Positions 13,166-26,300 of a DNA stretch of 64,000 nt are shown piece by piece; within the stretch, counting starts at the first letter, position 1, and each line of letters opens with the position of its first letter. The notes under the pieces were generated by a model that worked only from the letters and a program-made list of their open reading frames with translations, did not search any database and was not told where the DNA came from. The DNA is taken from contig VYZB01000193.1 of NCBI GenBank assembly GCA_013397455.1, positions 616,972-680,971 on the forward strand. The letters are read 5' to 3'. The DNA comes from Crotophaga sulcirostris. Taxonomy: Eukaryota > Chordata > Aves > Cuculiformes > Crotophagidae. A program made the translations under genes and the position numbers.

Positions 13166-16100
13166 GGATCTCTTGTTGTTTTCAGTAGTGAAAGTGAAGA
13201 TGACAAATAGAAGAAAAAGAAATCACAGAGCTTTCGTATTTTTCAAAGACCACCCCATTTCTGGCAATCATACTACTTTGGGAAAGGCTGATTAGCAAAT
13301 TCTTCCATTCCAAGAACATACATATGTGCACAAGCACACATTGTTCCTGATAGTTTTCTCTGTGTTAATAAGTTGATTATACTTTTAGATGACTCAAGTC
13401 CTTTACCTTCCTCATTTAGCCTTGTTCAAAGTTCTTTCTCAGCTTGGGCCACGTGTTGTTTCTGAAGATGATTTAATTCAGCCAGCTGGTTGCTAGATGA
13501 CAAACTTCCTCCAATTCGGGAAGGATACATCTCTTTTTTCCCCAGGGCCTAATTCTGCTTTCAACTCATTTTCACGAGTGCCACCACACAAATCTTCCTA
13601 TTCTCAGGAAAATACCTCCAGAAAGGATCTGTAGTTGTGTCAGCTGTCTGAGTTCTTGAGAAGTGCAGCAAAAACCAAGAAAGGAATCCATGTCAGAAAT
13701 ATACCCTTTCCTCCAACACATAAATCTGTACATACACAGGCAACATATAAATAGTATTTTAAGGCGAGATACTTGAATAAATCATTAGTATGATTTTGCA
13801 CATAAAAAGCCTGTTGGTGAAGACTGCGTTGTACCTATGGTAACATGTACCTGTACATGAAAAAATTATAGTAGAGAATACAGTTTATGAGATGCAGGTT
13901 CATTTGGTCTTTGCATTTGTGATGAACACCTGCAAAATGCAATCAAGATTTTAAAAAATAAACATCAAAATTTAAGTGCATCTTTTCCATACATCTCAAT
14001 TCCCCAAAATTGCTTCATAAATCTTATTCTATTCTCACCAATCTATTTCTGAACCTACTGTGCTTCCCTAGATAACTTAATAGCTGACACCTCAAGTGAG
14101 GTTTTCTCTCTATATAATCTCCTCTTCTAGGAAGCTAGACCAGAGCTACGAAAACTGATCAAACATTTGCCAAAAATGTATGCTAAATATACACTGTAAT
14201 CCAGCTTTTTATTAACATAAATGAAATTGTTTCTTTTGATTATTTCTCAGGGACAGAATTTGTGCATAGGGAAAATGCATAAGAGTATAATTTTAAGAAC
14301 AGATAAATACCCCTCCCTACCCCCCAAGCCGGCAACCACCACTAGGAGAGGGAAGATGCTAGCAGTTGTTTGAGTCAAAACTCACTGAAGAACAAAGTGT
14401 TGGATAAGCTGTAACTCCCCAAAATACATTTTGTGAGTATGAGCGGAATCCCTATAAGAGGATTATCCAGAATTACAGTGCATGGGACAAGTTATACAAC
14501 ATATCTGGTATAATGAAGGTAGACTTCTACTCAAGATTTTCAAGTAGTTCATGTTCATTATTTGCAGTTCAAAGCCATAATACAGAACTGGAGAAATGCA
14601 TACTAAGGGTCTGACAGCTCGGAGGAGTTAATAAAAGACTCCCACCAATTAAAATGTGCGTTAGATTAGGCCCTAGTATAATTCCAGTGTTTTATCTCAT
14701 GAGATCTATTTTCAAGATTTGTCTTTGAGGTGGAGAAGTTAATTACAATCATGCAGACACCAGGTTTGAAGTTAGCAGTTCTCTGAAATTTCTCTTTGTA
14801 TGCGTCAGCTGTGCAATAGTAAAGTTATGGAAGCTTTATAGTATTCTGCTCTAAGAATCAAAGTGTATTGTGTTGAGAACAGGGAGTTTAGAAGCGCTTT
14901 TCTTATTGTTGTGACCAATTTTATTAATGTTTCATATCTTAAAAAAATATTTACACAATGCATGCTGAAGCAATATATAATGCCTGTGATTGTTATAATT
15001 AAAAGAGAACAAAATTGAAGTTTTGGAAAAAAAGAAAGATAAAGAAAGATTAATAAATAAACTTCCTCATATTTTTTAGAAAGCTACTCTTCCCAACCCA
15101 CTGAACTCTGTTGCAGTGATAAGGCTAAGCACAAGATCTTCCTTTAGCCATCCTCTGTGCTGCGTAGTCTTTCCAGTGGCAGCTTGTAACATGCAACACA
15201 TTGGCAGAGCTCAGAGCATCCATGCTGCAGAAGTAAGCAGCTCTACTGCAGCACTGCCATTTGTCAGTGACACATGTCATTCATCACCGAAATGCAAGAG
15301 GTTGTGGTAGCCACAGCTCAGATCCTGCTGCAGATCTGGGAGCTGTGATGAGGTGTGCTAAGTGGGGTTTTTCTGTACAGTGCTGCCATAGGGCAAAAGT
15401 ATTTTCCTTCGTATTTACATGCGCCAGGATTCTCAATATCAGGAACTGGCCAAAAGTCATGAAGAAAATATTTTCAAAGTGCATAAATTCAGGACCAGAA
15501 GTTTTATGTCTAAGGCTGTGAAAATTTGAATGTAACCCTAAAAAAAGGACAGGAGATCCAAAATTAATTTGGTAAGTGAAGCAGCTGCTCTTCTTATATA
15601 AGATGCCATAGAGGTTCATCGCTCTTGTGACCAACTTCAAGGCCGACTGTTCTTCCACTCAATAGTAATCACCTCTTCTTCCCTCAGCAATTTGCCCTGA
15701 AAAGCACAGGATTTTGAGCCTATGCAGTTTCTCAATAGCTAAGGCTTGGGCATGCATAAGGAAACACAAATGGAACACTGGGTAACTTGCTGCAGGGTGT
15801 GGCAGTGCTCGCCATTTTCAAAGGAGAAGGGAGGTCGGGGTCCTCTGTGGGTTCACTTCTTTCACAGGATAGCATGAAAAAAGGTTACTGTGGGTCTAGT
15901 AATGCCTTACTTCTCAACTATTATCCTGCCAAGGCAAACTCAAGAGAGAAGAGGAGGTGAACACTCTCCAATGTGGCAGATCCATCATCAGAGACAGTTG
16001 TTTACCATGCACAAAGGATATGCAAAGCTGGTACAATTGCTGAAACATTCCTTTATAATATATACTCATCTGACATGGTCCAGTGAGCAAGATAGAGCTG

Positions 16101-16822
16101 CATTATCATTAGTATGCTGATGGTACGCTAAGTTTAGAAATAATTGGCAATTACTTTGACCAATATGGAAAGACATTCCTGAGCACTACAGCTTTTCAAA
16201 TCCTAATGTTGACAACATGGTGCGTTATTGTCATTAGTCATCATCTTCTGTCTCATTGATAGCCTTGGAACCAAGGGAGGGAAGACCCAATATCCACACC
16301 TGTCTTATTTAACATAATAAAAAAATCTAATTGCTTCAAAAGGAAGAAAATAAAGTAAATTAAAACAAAGAGAGAAAAAATAAATTTAGAACTGAAAGAA
16401 ACTTAGATTGCAGTATCTGAAAAATAAAGTGCATTCATAGAAGAGATTGTTTACTCTTATTTGGTTAAGAAAAATTGTTCACATAAAATATTTGAAACCT
16501 TAAGATGATTTCTTTTGAAACAGAATGAATTAGGTGAGAGGCACAAATGTTAAGGGAGGATTGGGGAAAAAAGACATGTAAGTTTTAGATGTAAAAAATT
16601 AGGAGTAGACAAACTGTTTAGTTCGGATTGGAAGAAGGTTAAAAATATGAAAATGGTATAATGAAACAGAGCAGAATTTAGGAATAAGTAGCTTACTAAA
16701 GGAAGAAAATTTGGGGTGTAAGATGATCTGCAACTTAAGAGGTCAAGGTGACTTAAGAGTAAGCTGACACACAAAACAACATGGGATCCTAGTCAATGGC
16801 CTTTGAGTCAGTAAGGGTCCCT
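13166..16822. other. Single-copy AT-rich DNA, no gene recognised
   Basis: A short stretch at about 13545-13585 ('gggcctaattctgctttcaactc') resembles the terminal wording of old non-autonomous sauropsid repeats that I recall only approximately, so it is not called. The frames at 15116-15658 on both strands overlap each other and lack family resemblance. Confidence 0.5.
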
Positions 16823-16838
16823 CCACTGACGTCAGTGG
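16823..16838. promoter_or_regulatory. 16-bp perfect palindrome containing a full CRE (TGACGTCA)
   Basis: Positions 16823-16838 read the same on both strands and contain the 8-bp cAMP-response element at the centre (16827-16834). CREB/ATF-family bZIP dimers are the known binders of this site. Function here is inferred only; no promoter or transcript is visible nearby. Confidence 0.5.
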
Positions 16839-18556
16839 GAACAGTCCAACTGTCAGACAAAAAGACAAAGAAAACAAAAATGAAAAGAACATACAACCAG
16901 AAAAAAAAGAATTTGGAATACAATAAACAGAGCAGATGGTGTTTGGAGTACATAATGCCCTAATAAATGAACGCGTCTCTGTCTTTGCCTTTGACAGGCA
17001 CTATTATCTTAAATGATATGCTTAAATTATGTACTTAAGTGACTGAAAATTTTCTTGATATGAATGATTTCTGTAGTCTAAAGAAATTTAAGACAGTTTC
17101 TATTAGCACTAATTAGATATTCAAGGGTTTTCCTGAGCACACTGGCTAGTCACATCTAATTCATAAAACTTTCAAACTAAAGGTTATGTGAATCCTCATT
17201 CTTCTTTTTCTTTTTTCTTTTAAATTAAGCAGAGAGACCTAAATAAGAATATAGGCTAATAATCTGATTTCTAATTTCAAATCATATTTGCCCTTTACCT
17301 TGTTCAAAATATTTTTTAATGAATGACCACCCTAAATTATAGGCCAATTCTTACAGAATTTTATATTTCTTTTATAAAATTACAAAAAATGTCTGTGATA
17401 ATTATTGTTGCTACAACACATACCTTGGGATATAATGTATTGTGAATATTAATCACAGTAGCCATGTGATGTGCTAGTTACTTGAAAGTGTTGCCAGCAT
17501 GCTGTTAATTCTAAGCTGCCTAGAAATCAAATTTTGGTCCAGACTATAAGTGCTGGGTTTCTCCTATTAATAAATAGCAATAAAATAAGAATAAAGACCA
17601 GTGGCATATTTCACTCCAAAATTAGCATTAAATTCATGTTGTCTGTGATTTTACTTAGTGACTAAGCAGGATGATACTCCTAATATATGAGTCATCCCTT
17701 GAAAATACTGCATAAGGAGACACGCTCCACAGCAGCTGGTATGTTGCTGCGGCCCAATGTGCTCACTGGTGCTTCACACAGGCAGATAGCTTCTGTCATC
17801 CGTGTGGCAAAAGTTACAGAGCTGAGACCAGAAAATAAAACAAAACAAGAAAAAGAATCAGAGCTTACAGATGTCCATGTTTTCCATGGTTTCAGGATCA
17901 GTTCTGAAAATGCTAAAGATTCTCTGAAGTAAAGGGGAGTTTGTAGCTACATAGGAACTGGAAAGTGGATTATTAAATCTGTTCTTTGTGTATCTCTGAA
18001 AGGAATATAAGTTCATTCTTTTCAAGAACATTTCATGTAGCTTTTATGTTAAAAAAGCAGGATTCTATATTTTACATTTTCTTCTATTATTTTAACAGAC
18101 AGATGCTTTAATTTATCTTACATTTGAAATTAATACAAGAACTGTTACTGTAATTTAGGATTTTGCAGTTGAATGAGGGAATTCTAAATATGAAGCTAGC
18201 TCTGGTGAAATTAACCAGCTTATCCTGCATTATATTTTTCATGTTTTATGAATATGTATGAATACTAAACTGTCTTAAAACAATGGCTACATTTAAATTA
18301 GGAAGAGAAAACAGAACTGTGCATGATGTATAACCAAATTATTGTGGTCAAATTTACCTTCCATAGCTGATTAAATCCTATTGATATTGCATGAGAATTT
18401 CTTTCCTCTTTTTCTGAAGCTTTTCAACAATAAGAGGCTAAGGAAGAAGGGTGGTCAATATGAATGAAGGAAATGCACTCAGGAGACGAATGAAATGTGC
18501 CATTTATGTTCCAAAACCTTCTAATTTGTTTTAATAATAACTGTGCTCTTGTTTAG
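16839..18556. other. Single-copy AT-rich DNA, no gene recognised
   Basis: No repeat family recognised. The plus-strand frame at 17687-17932 starts within the sequence and has no recognisable domain. Confidence 0.55.
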
Positions 18557-18610
18557 ATGGCTGCTCAGATCTTCAAGCGGAGATACTTGTACCAACACAT
18601 ATATTTGCAG
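18557..18610 (+). other. Candidate 54-bp internal exon (weak)
   Basis: A 54-base block lies between a plausible splice acceptor (pyrimidine-rich 'tgctcttgtttag', AG at 18555-18556) and a donor (CAG|GTTGGT, GT at 18611). All three frames are open. Length is a multiple of three, so it could be skipped without a frameshift. In the third frame the peptide reads GCSDLQAEILVPTHIFA, which I do not recognise. Splice-like pairs this close also occur by chance, so this is a candidate only. Confidence 0.15.
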
Positions 18611-21600
18611 GTTGGTATTATTTGTACTTGTTTGTCTATTTTACATGTTTAAGAAGTTTTTTGTTCACTACAATATGTAAATGAGAACTACATTTATATC
18701 TTGTATAGAAAATAGAATCTGCAAGAAGTTACAGGCATAAAAATACTGGCTTGAGAAGTTTACAAGCTTTGTTGTGGGAAGTATAAACTCTTACCACCAC
18801 ACCACAATGAAGAGCTAACCATCATGGCCCAACTCAGACATCAGCTACACCTCCATTTAGCTGAATAATCAATGTGATGCTGTTTTGCTCCTACACACTG
18901 AAGTTTGGAAAATCACTATGTTTCATTGAAAAAAATCCAACAATTCCAAAAGTTGCTTTCTGTTTTCTTCAATATCAATAGCATTTCATTAGGGTTTTTA
19001 CTACAGAAAGGGTTGTGCAGTATCCTCTACCACTGTTTTGTGTATTGTAGATCTGGCTGTAAACCAAGAGATTGTTGAGGGGTATAAGAGAGAATTACAT
19101 ATTGCATTTTACTCACAGAGCATAACAGTTACTTTCAATTTTCAATTATAAGTGTCTTTTAGCTGTATGCCCACAGACCATGCAAAATAATGACACAGCA
19201 ATAACTTTTAGTGCAATAAGTACCTGGGAATACCAAATTGATATTTATTCCCATTATTAATTCCTAAGTGAACACAGCTTTGCTTACACTTACTGTATAC
19301 TTACTTTATCAAGAGAGAGTACGGGCTACAGAGCACTTCACATGTAGACCACAGGGTCAGTCATTTAAAGCTTGCCTAATCAGGAGCATCCACTGTTGTT
19401 TGTTGACAAACCATAATCAAATTTGGCATATTTATGTTCCCATTGTCATCTTGTATAAACTTTAGAGCTTCTTATCTTATCAAGGTTTGTTTATAATAGA
19501 TTGCAATTTTAAGTACCTCATATGAACTGTGGTAGCAGAAGTCAATCACTGAAAAAGCAGAGGAAACAGTGGTATAGTTTATATTTGGTAAATAAATGCC
19601 AAAGATAACATTCTTCTTTAAAGAGCAACTGTAAAACTATGACACAGAGTTATGGGAACTATTATAGGAAACAGGTAGAGGCAAAACAAGTGCTAGAGAA
19701 ATGGTTAATGCATCCCTTCCTACGAGATAACAGACTGTGAGAATCCCAAAGAACTGTGTTTTTAAGCGTCTAATCCTCAATTACTAGGTACATTACAACT
19801 TACCACAGATGTAAGAGAAAAGGACCAAGGCAAACTAGCAAAACATTTAGTTAATCTGTCTGAAGAAAGCATCAAGGAGATTATATTCTTCCCAGGATAA
19901 TTTAAGTACATTATTATTATTTAAACGTTTTAATAAACTCTTATTTCCAGAAAGCCATTTGAAGCAAAATACTCTATCTTAGGCTGTGCCAAGAACTCTG
20001 CAACAAGCATGTGGCATGCCCCTAAAGAACTTGTTATTTGTTCTCCAGTATTACTTTATTTTTAAATGCTAACATGCGGGTTTTGAAAGCAGATTTCAGC
20101 CCTGAATGGAGTTGAGACCACAAACTGAATTTCTTCATCATTTCTATACTTCAGTACATGAGGCTTTTTCTTATAAAGTTCATGTCACAATATTGTCAAG
20201 CAAGCTGAAGTGGCACTGAAAGACTTTTTGAATCCCTCATTCTTCTCAGCTGTTATGTCTCTCTTTCAAATACCTCAATGAGATACCATAGTACTCTTGT
20301 CTGTACAGTGCTCATTTTGTTGATACTTTTACTTTGTGGCTTCAGATCAGCAGAGATCCTTCAGAAGCTGTCATTAGGAGAAACTAACCAACAGCAAATC
20401 GCATCTTTCTGAGTGTGCACTAAAATATTATACAAATCAATAAGAACAGAAAAAGCTGAAGCTGTTTCTATATATCATGAAGGAAAAGATAAATTATGGG
20501 AGATTTCAGAAAAATCCTTTCAGTTCTTGCTTCCAAAAACTACAGGTTGCTATAGATTCTCTACAGCCCCAAAATTTTTAAATGATAAAATTATTCTTTC
20601 TATTATAAAACATATTTAATACTAGAAGGAATCAAAGAAGAGGAAAGTTATTATCAAAAGAAGTTACAAAGACCACCAAAGCATGACTCAGCTTTTAGCA
20701 ACATCAGACTAACAATCAACTTGTTATTCTACTTACCTCACCTCAGGTGAGAGGGATGCATTTTGTCCATGACTGCTTCTAATCTCTCTTGGAATCTTCC
20801 GAAGCACCCTTTTGTGATTATTGAAATAAGTATCTCTAGATGACTGGATTGAACTATACACCCTGAATTTCTTCGGCTCTGCACCCATCTAATAGCTTGC
20901 TTCTGTGCTTTTCCTTTCAACAACTTCTGCTCCAAAACCTCCTGGGTGTATTTCCTGTTCTCCTCATCTCAAAATCTGCCCTTCCTGATGTCACATTTCT
21001 GCTTCTTATTCAGGCCTTTAGTTATGTATTTGCATAGAATATTTTTGAGGTACCTCTCTTGCAGGTTGCACACTGCTCCGTGTGATTAGGTAGAACTTTA
21101 CACAAAGTGAAACTACCAACTCTTCCAAACATCCTTGCTCATTCACTTAGTCAATGCTTGACTATGCAGAGGCCTCATATATCCTTTATTCATAGTCAGT
21201 TCTACTACTCTGAGGAGTAAGTAGATTTTAATAGTTCTGATTTTGAACACTTGATGTGATTAAAGGCCTTGAAAGAAAGTTACATTTCCCTGATGACCAT
21301 ACTCACTTTGAGGAGCAGGATTTTCACATAATCCTTGGGAACTCTTGTAAGGTTCCTCTGTATAGCAACTGAAAAGCAGTAACCCTTCCCAGTTTCACTT
21401 AAATGATGCACAAAAACAAGAATTTGAGGACCTTAGTCTTATTCTATATTAAGATACTATACGTATTCATCTTTCCAACCGTTATACACATTGTACATAT
21501 TTCTGGAAAACCACTATAAGCTATATGTATGCAGCTCTTCTTAAATATACCACCCAGTGGTATTCAAAATCAGGGGTTTTTTTTCTTTGATTTTCAACCA

Positions 21601-22589
21601 ACAAAATATTAAGGAAGTCATACTGTTGAAAGAGAAGTGTGTCCTTCAAAGAGAAAAAAGGGTGCAATCCGGTTATTTCTAAGTTTATGGTATTGACATT
21701 TTTCTCTCCTTGGAGTTTTATAACAGTATGACTCAGTTAATTGGATAGAAAGCCAAGGGCTGTCGCAACTCAGACGCAGAAATAAAGCACTACATTCATA
21801 TACATTTGCAGAGACAGGCAAAGATATTTATGACTGCGACTGTTTAAAAATGTACTCTCAGTGCAGGGAGCTTAACGGTCAGTGTAGAAGAGGGTTTAAA
21901 TACAGAAAAAGGAACCATTAAATAGTTTTGTTTTCAGATCTTCTGTGGGCAAAAAAATACCAACTGTATCATTTTAAAATATCATCTTCTCTCCATATTA
22001 CAGAGCAAATTTATTTCAGAAAAGCCATCCAACACATTCAGCCACATTTTTGTTCAAAAGTGTTAGAAAAAATTGTATTTGAGCAGTGACTGGCTACCTT
22101 GACCTACCTATCCATACTCCTCTTCCTGAAATCTGCTGAAAATTTGAAAGAAATCTATAAATTAAATTTATTTTTTTTCTGATTTTTTTTGCTGATTTAC
22201 TTTGCAAAAAAAGTATTGGTTACAATGTCTTTAACCCACATACTAGTGTGTAGATGTAATGACTCAGTTGGAGATCATATCTCAAAATTTAAAACCAAAA
22301 AGAATAGTTCTTTAAAATATCTAAAGTAGAAATGCTATGCAAAAGAGCAATGAAGGACATCTGTAATTCTGACTACTGGAACCTAGCAGCTGCATATATA
22401 ACAATGCAATTGGTGAGTCAAAACTGTAAGAAAGTAAGGGATTTTGGATTTTCTTTCTTTCAGAGTAAATGACATTTTAGGAAAGAGTTCTAATTGCAAA
22501 CATGTTGACTGGTTGGTTTTCTTACATTTTATAATGCAGTCTGGGGTGTCCAAACACTGTGCAACAAAATGTAATCTTGCATACATTAG
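18611..22589. other. Single-copy AT-rich DNA, no gene recognised
   Basis: T-rich runs at about 22171-22196. No CR1 tail, coding similarity or RNA gene recognised. Confidence 0.55.
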
Positions 22590-22624
22590 AAGGCTCACTA
22601 AGACTCACTATAAGACTCACTACT
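22590..22624 (+). repeat. Short tandem repeat, three copies of an 'aagactcacta' unit
   Basis: Three consecutive 10-13-base units (aaggctcact, aagactcactat, aagactcacta) are seen directly. It is a minor local duplication with no associated element. Confidence 0.6.
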
Positions 22625-23164
22625 CAATGGACAAATGTGACAGCAATTTCCAAGAATAATTGCCCTGACAGGTCTTACACTTAAGATTGCCATAAGAAAT
22701 GATATGTTCACACATGACGAAACTCACACTCTATAATGGAGATATGTTCTATGTTAGTGAATTATTTCTACCATCACTTACTTTTTCTTAAAATACTGAA
22801 CAGAAAACTGTATGCACAGTAACAACTAATTACCTTTTATATCCTAAAGTACTTCAACACACATTTTACTTTCCTGTTGTGGCATACATCTTACGCTGCC
22901 TTTGGATACAGATGTAGAATCTTGCACACACCAAAAGGCAATCTATTAGGTAACTGATTCGGTGAATATAATGATCAGTTTAGACAGATCTGTCTCTCAA
23001 TTTTCTGAACATGAGACATGGTGGGCTTAGAGGAACAAAAGTCTCCAGAGCTGCCATTCAACAATTTTTATCAATGATGTACATAAACTGTGTCAGAAAA
23101 TGTTGGGGTATGTTGGTTAATGATTGCTTTTTATAATTGTAATGGTATGGTTTGGTGAGGGTGA

Positions 23165-23366
23165 GGAGCTTTAGGAAAAATTGGAATGCGCTGCCCAGCG
23201 AGGTGGTGCAGTCGCCGACCCTGGAGGTGTTTAAGAGAAGATTGGATGAGGCACTCAGTGCCATGGTTTAGATGATGAGTTGGTGTTAGTGCTGGGTTAT
23301 AGGTTGGACTCGATGATCTCAGAGGTCCTTTCCAACTTTGTAATACTGTGATACTGTGATACTGTG
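23165..23366 (+). mobile_element. CR1 LINE 3' end, ATACTGTG-tail subfamily
   Basis: The 3' UTR wording typical of avian CR1 is clear: 'tggaatgcgctgcccagcgaggtgg', then 'gttggactcgatgatctcagaggtcctttcc' read in parts, ending at about 23366 in three ATACTGTG octamers. Only about 200 bp of the 3' end is present, a severe 5' truncation normal for CR1. The same subfamily wording recurs at 35028-35145. The sequence is well preserved, so the insertion is probably fairly young compared with the relics at 11.6 and 32.6 kb. Confidence 0.9.
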
Positions 23367-26300
23367 AAAAAGAAAAATGAAGGCTCCTAAACCATATGCT
23401 CTCAGAAAACAAGAGGAGAAAGCCTACCAGTTACTCTCCTTGTGGGGCTTACATGTTGTTACTTATCAGTATTTATCATCAACATGTTGATTTAAACTGA
23501 AATACTATGAGGAAGAGTGAAAATGTGTATGGCCACTTACCACTAATCTAATAACCCAGTAACTTTGCTATGATGATGTGAATACTTGTGGTTCTTGTTA
23601 CTATCTTAATATTAGAGGAAAGAAAGCAAAGTCAGGCCTGACTGAGGAGTGAAAACAATCAGACAGCAGTCTCCAGGGACTTTTATTGGCTTGACATTAG
23701 AGAAAGCACACAAACAAACATTTTGAAAGGGGCCCAAACCATAACCACTCTATTTCTCATGATGCTATCGAGTTGCAGAAGAATGAAGTATTGATCCCTC
23801 TTCACATCATGATCTCAAGATAACCTTGTAACAGCTGCTGCAGGTAATTTATATGCATATATGTATGTAGGCTTTATGGGCTTTTACACATGCCCAGGAG
23901 GACTAAGGACTCTGCTGTCTGTAAGATTCTTCCTCTAACTGCAGAATAAAAATGACAATGGCAAGATTTTCAGTGGGGCTAGATTGCTATTAAAGCTACA
24001 TGCAAAGGGTTTAGTGCATTTTATGGTACATTCCTGCAGTAGTACCAAATACTGTGCATACTTCTTTCTGCTACATTCGACTGCAATTGAGAGATTTCTG
24101 GGATTTCTGCCTCTCTTATTATAAATATCTTATTATAGTGCTTTTCTGAGCTCTGAGAGGAAGGCTTTTCCATCCACTCTATAATTTTATTTTTGTCACC
24201 TTTAACTTCCCGATTTGAAATCAGGTAATAGAAAAACAAGTAAATTAGGTCATTTAGTATCAAGTATCAACACATGTCGTAGACTGTGCTGAGGGAGGCT
24301 TGATTTTCAGTGAATCTTTAGTTATTAAATACTTCGATTTTGCAAAGCCCAAACCACATGAGTTTTCTATCAATTTATGTTTCTTTATAAAAGTATTGCA
24401 CAGCATGGAGCTATTTACTTTATTAAGTAAGCATTTGTGCTGAGAAACAAGATGTAAGGAGAAAGAAATCTGTGTGTTATCACTTAGTACCCTTCCTTTT
24501 TTCATAAAAGGAAGAAAATTGAAAAATGATCTTAATAAAAATCATTGTACTATCTGAAAATATGGTCATAAATTACCCCTCAAAACACAAACACATTTAA
24601 GCTTCAAATTACTTTCGAAGTCATCTAAAAGTAATTTGATACTCGGTTCTTAATAAAATGAAATTTTCAAAACATTAAAGAAAGCAGCAGATGTTGGGTT
24701 TAATATTTATTGAAAAACAGTTGTGTTGCAATGCAATCCTCTCTGACTGACCCTTTCTTCCTGTCTGCCTTGTTATCCTTCATTAAAAGTTCTTATTATT
24801 AAATTGTTTTCCTTAACAACTCAGGATCATAGTAGCTTCCAATGACAGACACGTCCAGATTGCAATAAAGACCTGCATGTGTTAAATGCCAAAGTAGCGC
24901 TTACCAGAACTACAATAAAATGAAAGAAAGCAGAGCTAAAACACAGCAAAAGAGCTTTATTACTCTTTTCTCCCAAAATAAAACAAGGACTTTCCTTGAA
25001 TGTGGTTTAAAAATAGAGCAAACTGTACTAGACTAAAATCTAGCAGTGTTTCTGTGCAATACTTTAAAAGATCCCAGAATTTGTTCAAATTCACAATTGT
25101 TGTTAGTGATAGCTTTATCAGTTAATTCGGTGGAGGCAAAGTCAAGCTGAAACTGTACTGGTTTTATGGGTTTTAATTGCATTTTAAATAGGCTACATGG
25201 GTGTGAATGACCTGTGACTTCATATATAGGGATTATAAAATAACCCAAGCCAATGTGGTGTCAGTAAATGTACTGACCTAACAGGTTTTAAGAAAGTGGA
25301 AACATAGAGAGCTTGCAGTCTGCCCAGCAACTCGATGAGCACAAACTCTAGAAGTGTGTCTGTGCTGGGCATGTACTAGACAGAGCAAGCAAAATATTCT
25401 CACCTACAGCTGAGTAAGGAAATTTCAGCTATCAGGTAGCTGCTTACAAAAGTGTTCACAGCTTGACAGCTTAAGTTTTTATTTCACCCAGAAGGTTGCA
25501 GGAAGCCAGTTCAGATCTGAAAGCAGTACTCTTGTTCTCAGCATTGACACCATTCAGAAAAGGCACTGCAGTGAGCAAGAGGTGCCAGGTATACCAGGTC
25601 TGAGTCCCACGCACCAGAGCTGTCTAATTTTGGTGCAACTGATGGTTGGATAATTTTGACAGATAATGCAGGGGAAAATATTTATTTGCCTACTTGGGTA
25701 CAATAGGCAAAAACATTTTTCAATCTATGGTCCCGGACAAGGCAGGCTGAAGCGAGCAGAGACAGTCCAACGTGGACAGATTTGTGTGTTGTTCAGGTCA
25801 CTGAAATGGCTTCACATGGCTTGTGACAATGTCAAGTACATAATAATAATTGTTTAAGCAGATTGAATTGAAATACTTTGATTTTCTTTTATCTTAAAAC
25901 TATATTTTTACACTATTCTATACTACATTTATAATTCCAAAGCATCTTAGAAGATTGAAACACCAAAAAAATTTTTTTGCTTGCTTAAAGATTGTTCAAG
26001 TGAAAGTGACTTTTTTCATTTTTTAACAAATTGGAAAATAAATGTTTTGGAGTAACTTTCAAGGTATTTATTCACTTTTTGTTTTTCAAACAGCCTACAA
26101 CCTTTAAAATGTTCTAGAAAGCAGAGAATTGTTGCGTCTCCAAGAAGAATGGGTGGTGTTGTCAGAGCACATTCTCTTCTTCCTTTTTCTCACTGGGAAA
26201 GGTGGGACTACAGGAGCCATATTTGCTGTCTGCAGGATCCTACGAAGTATGGTAGATACCACTTGGGTAGTTCTGAAGAGTTCTGACTCCTCAATTTGCT

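Noticed and set aside
15284..15658. 124-codon minus-strand frame
   Set aside because: No recognisable domain and overlapped by two plus-strand frames. The peptide composition does not suggest coding.
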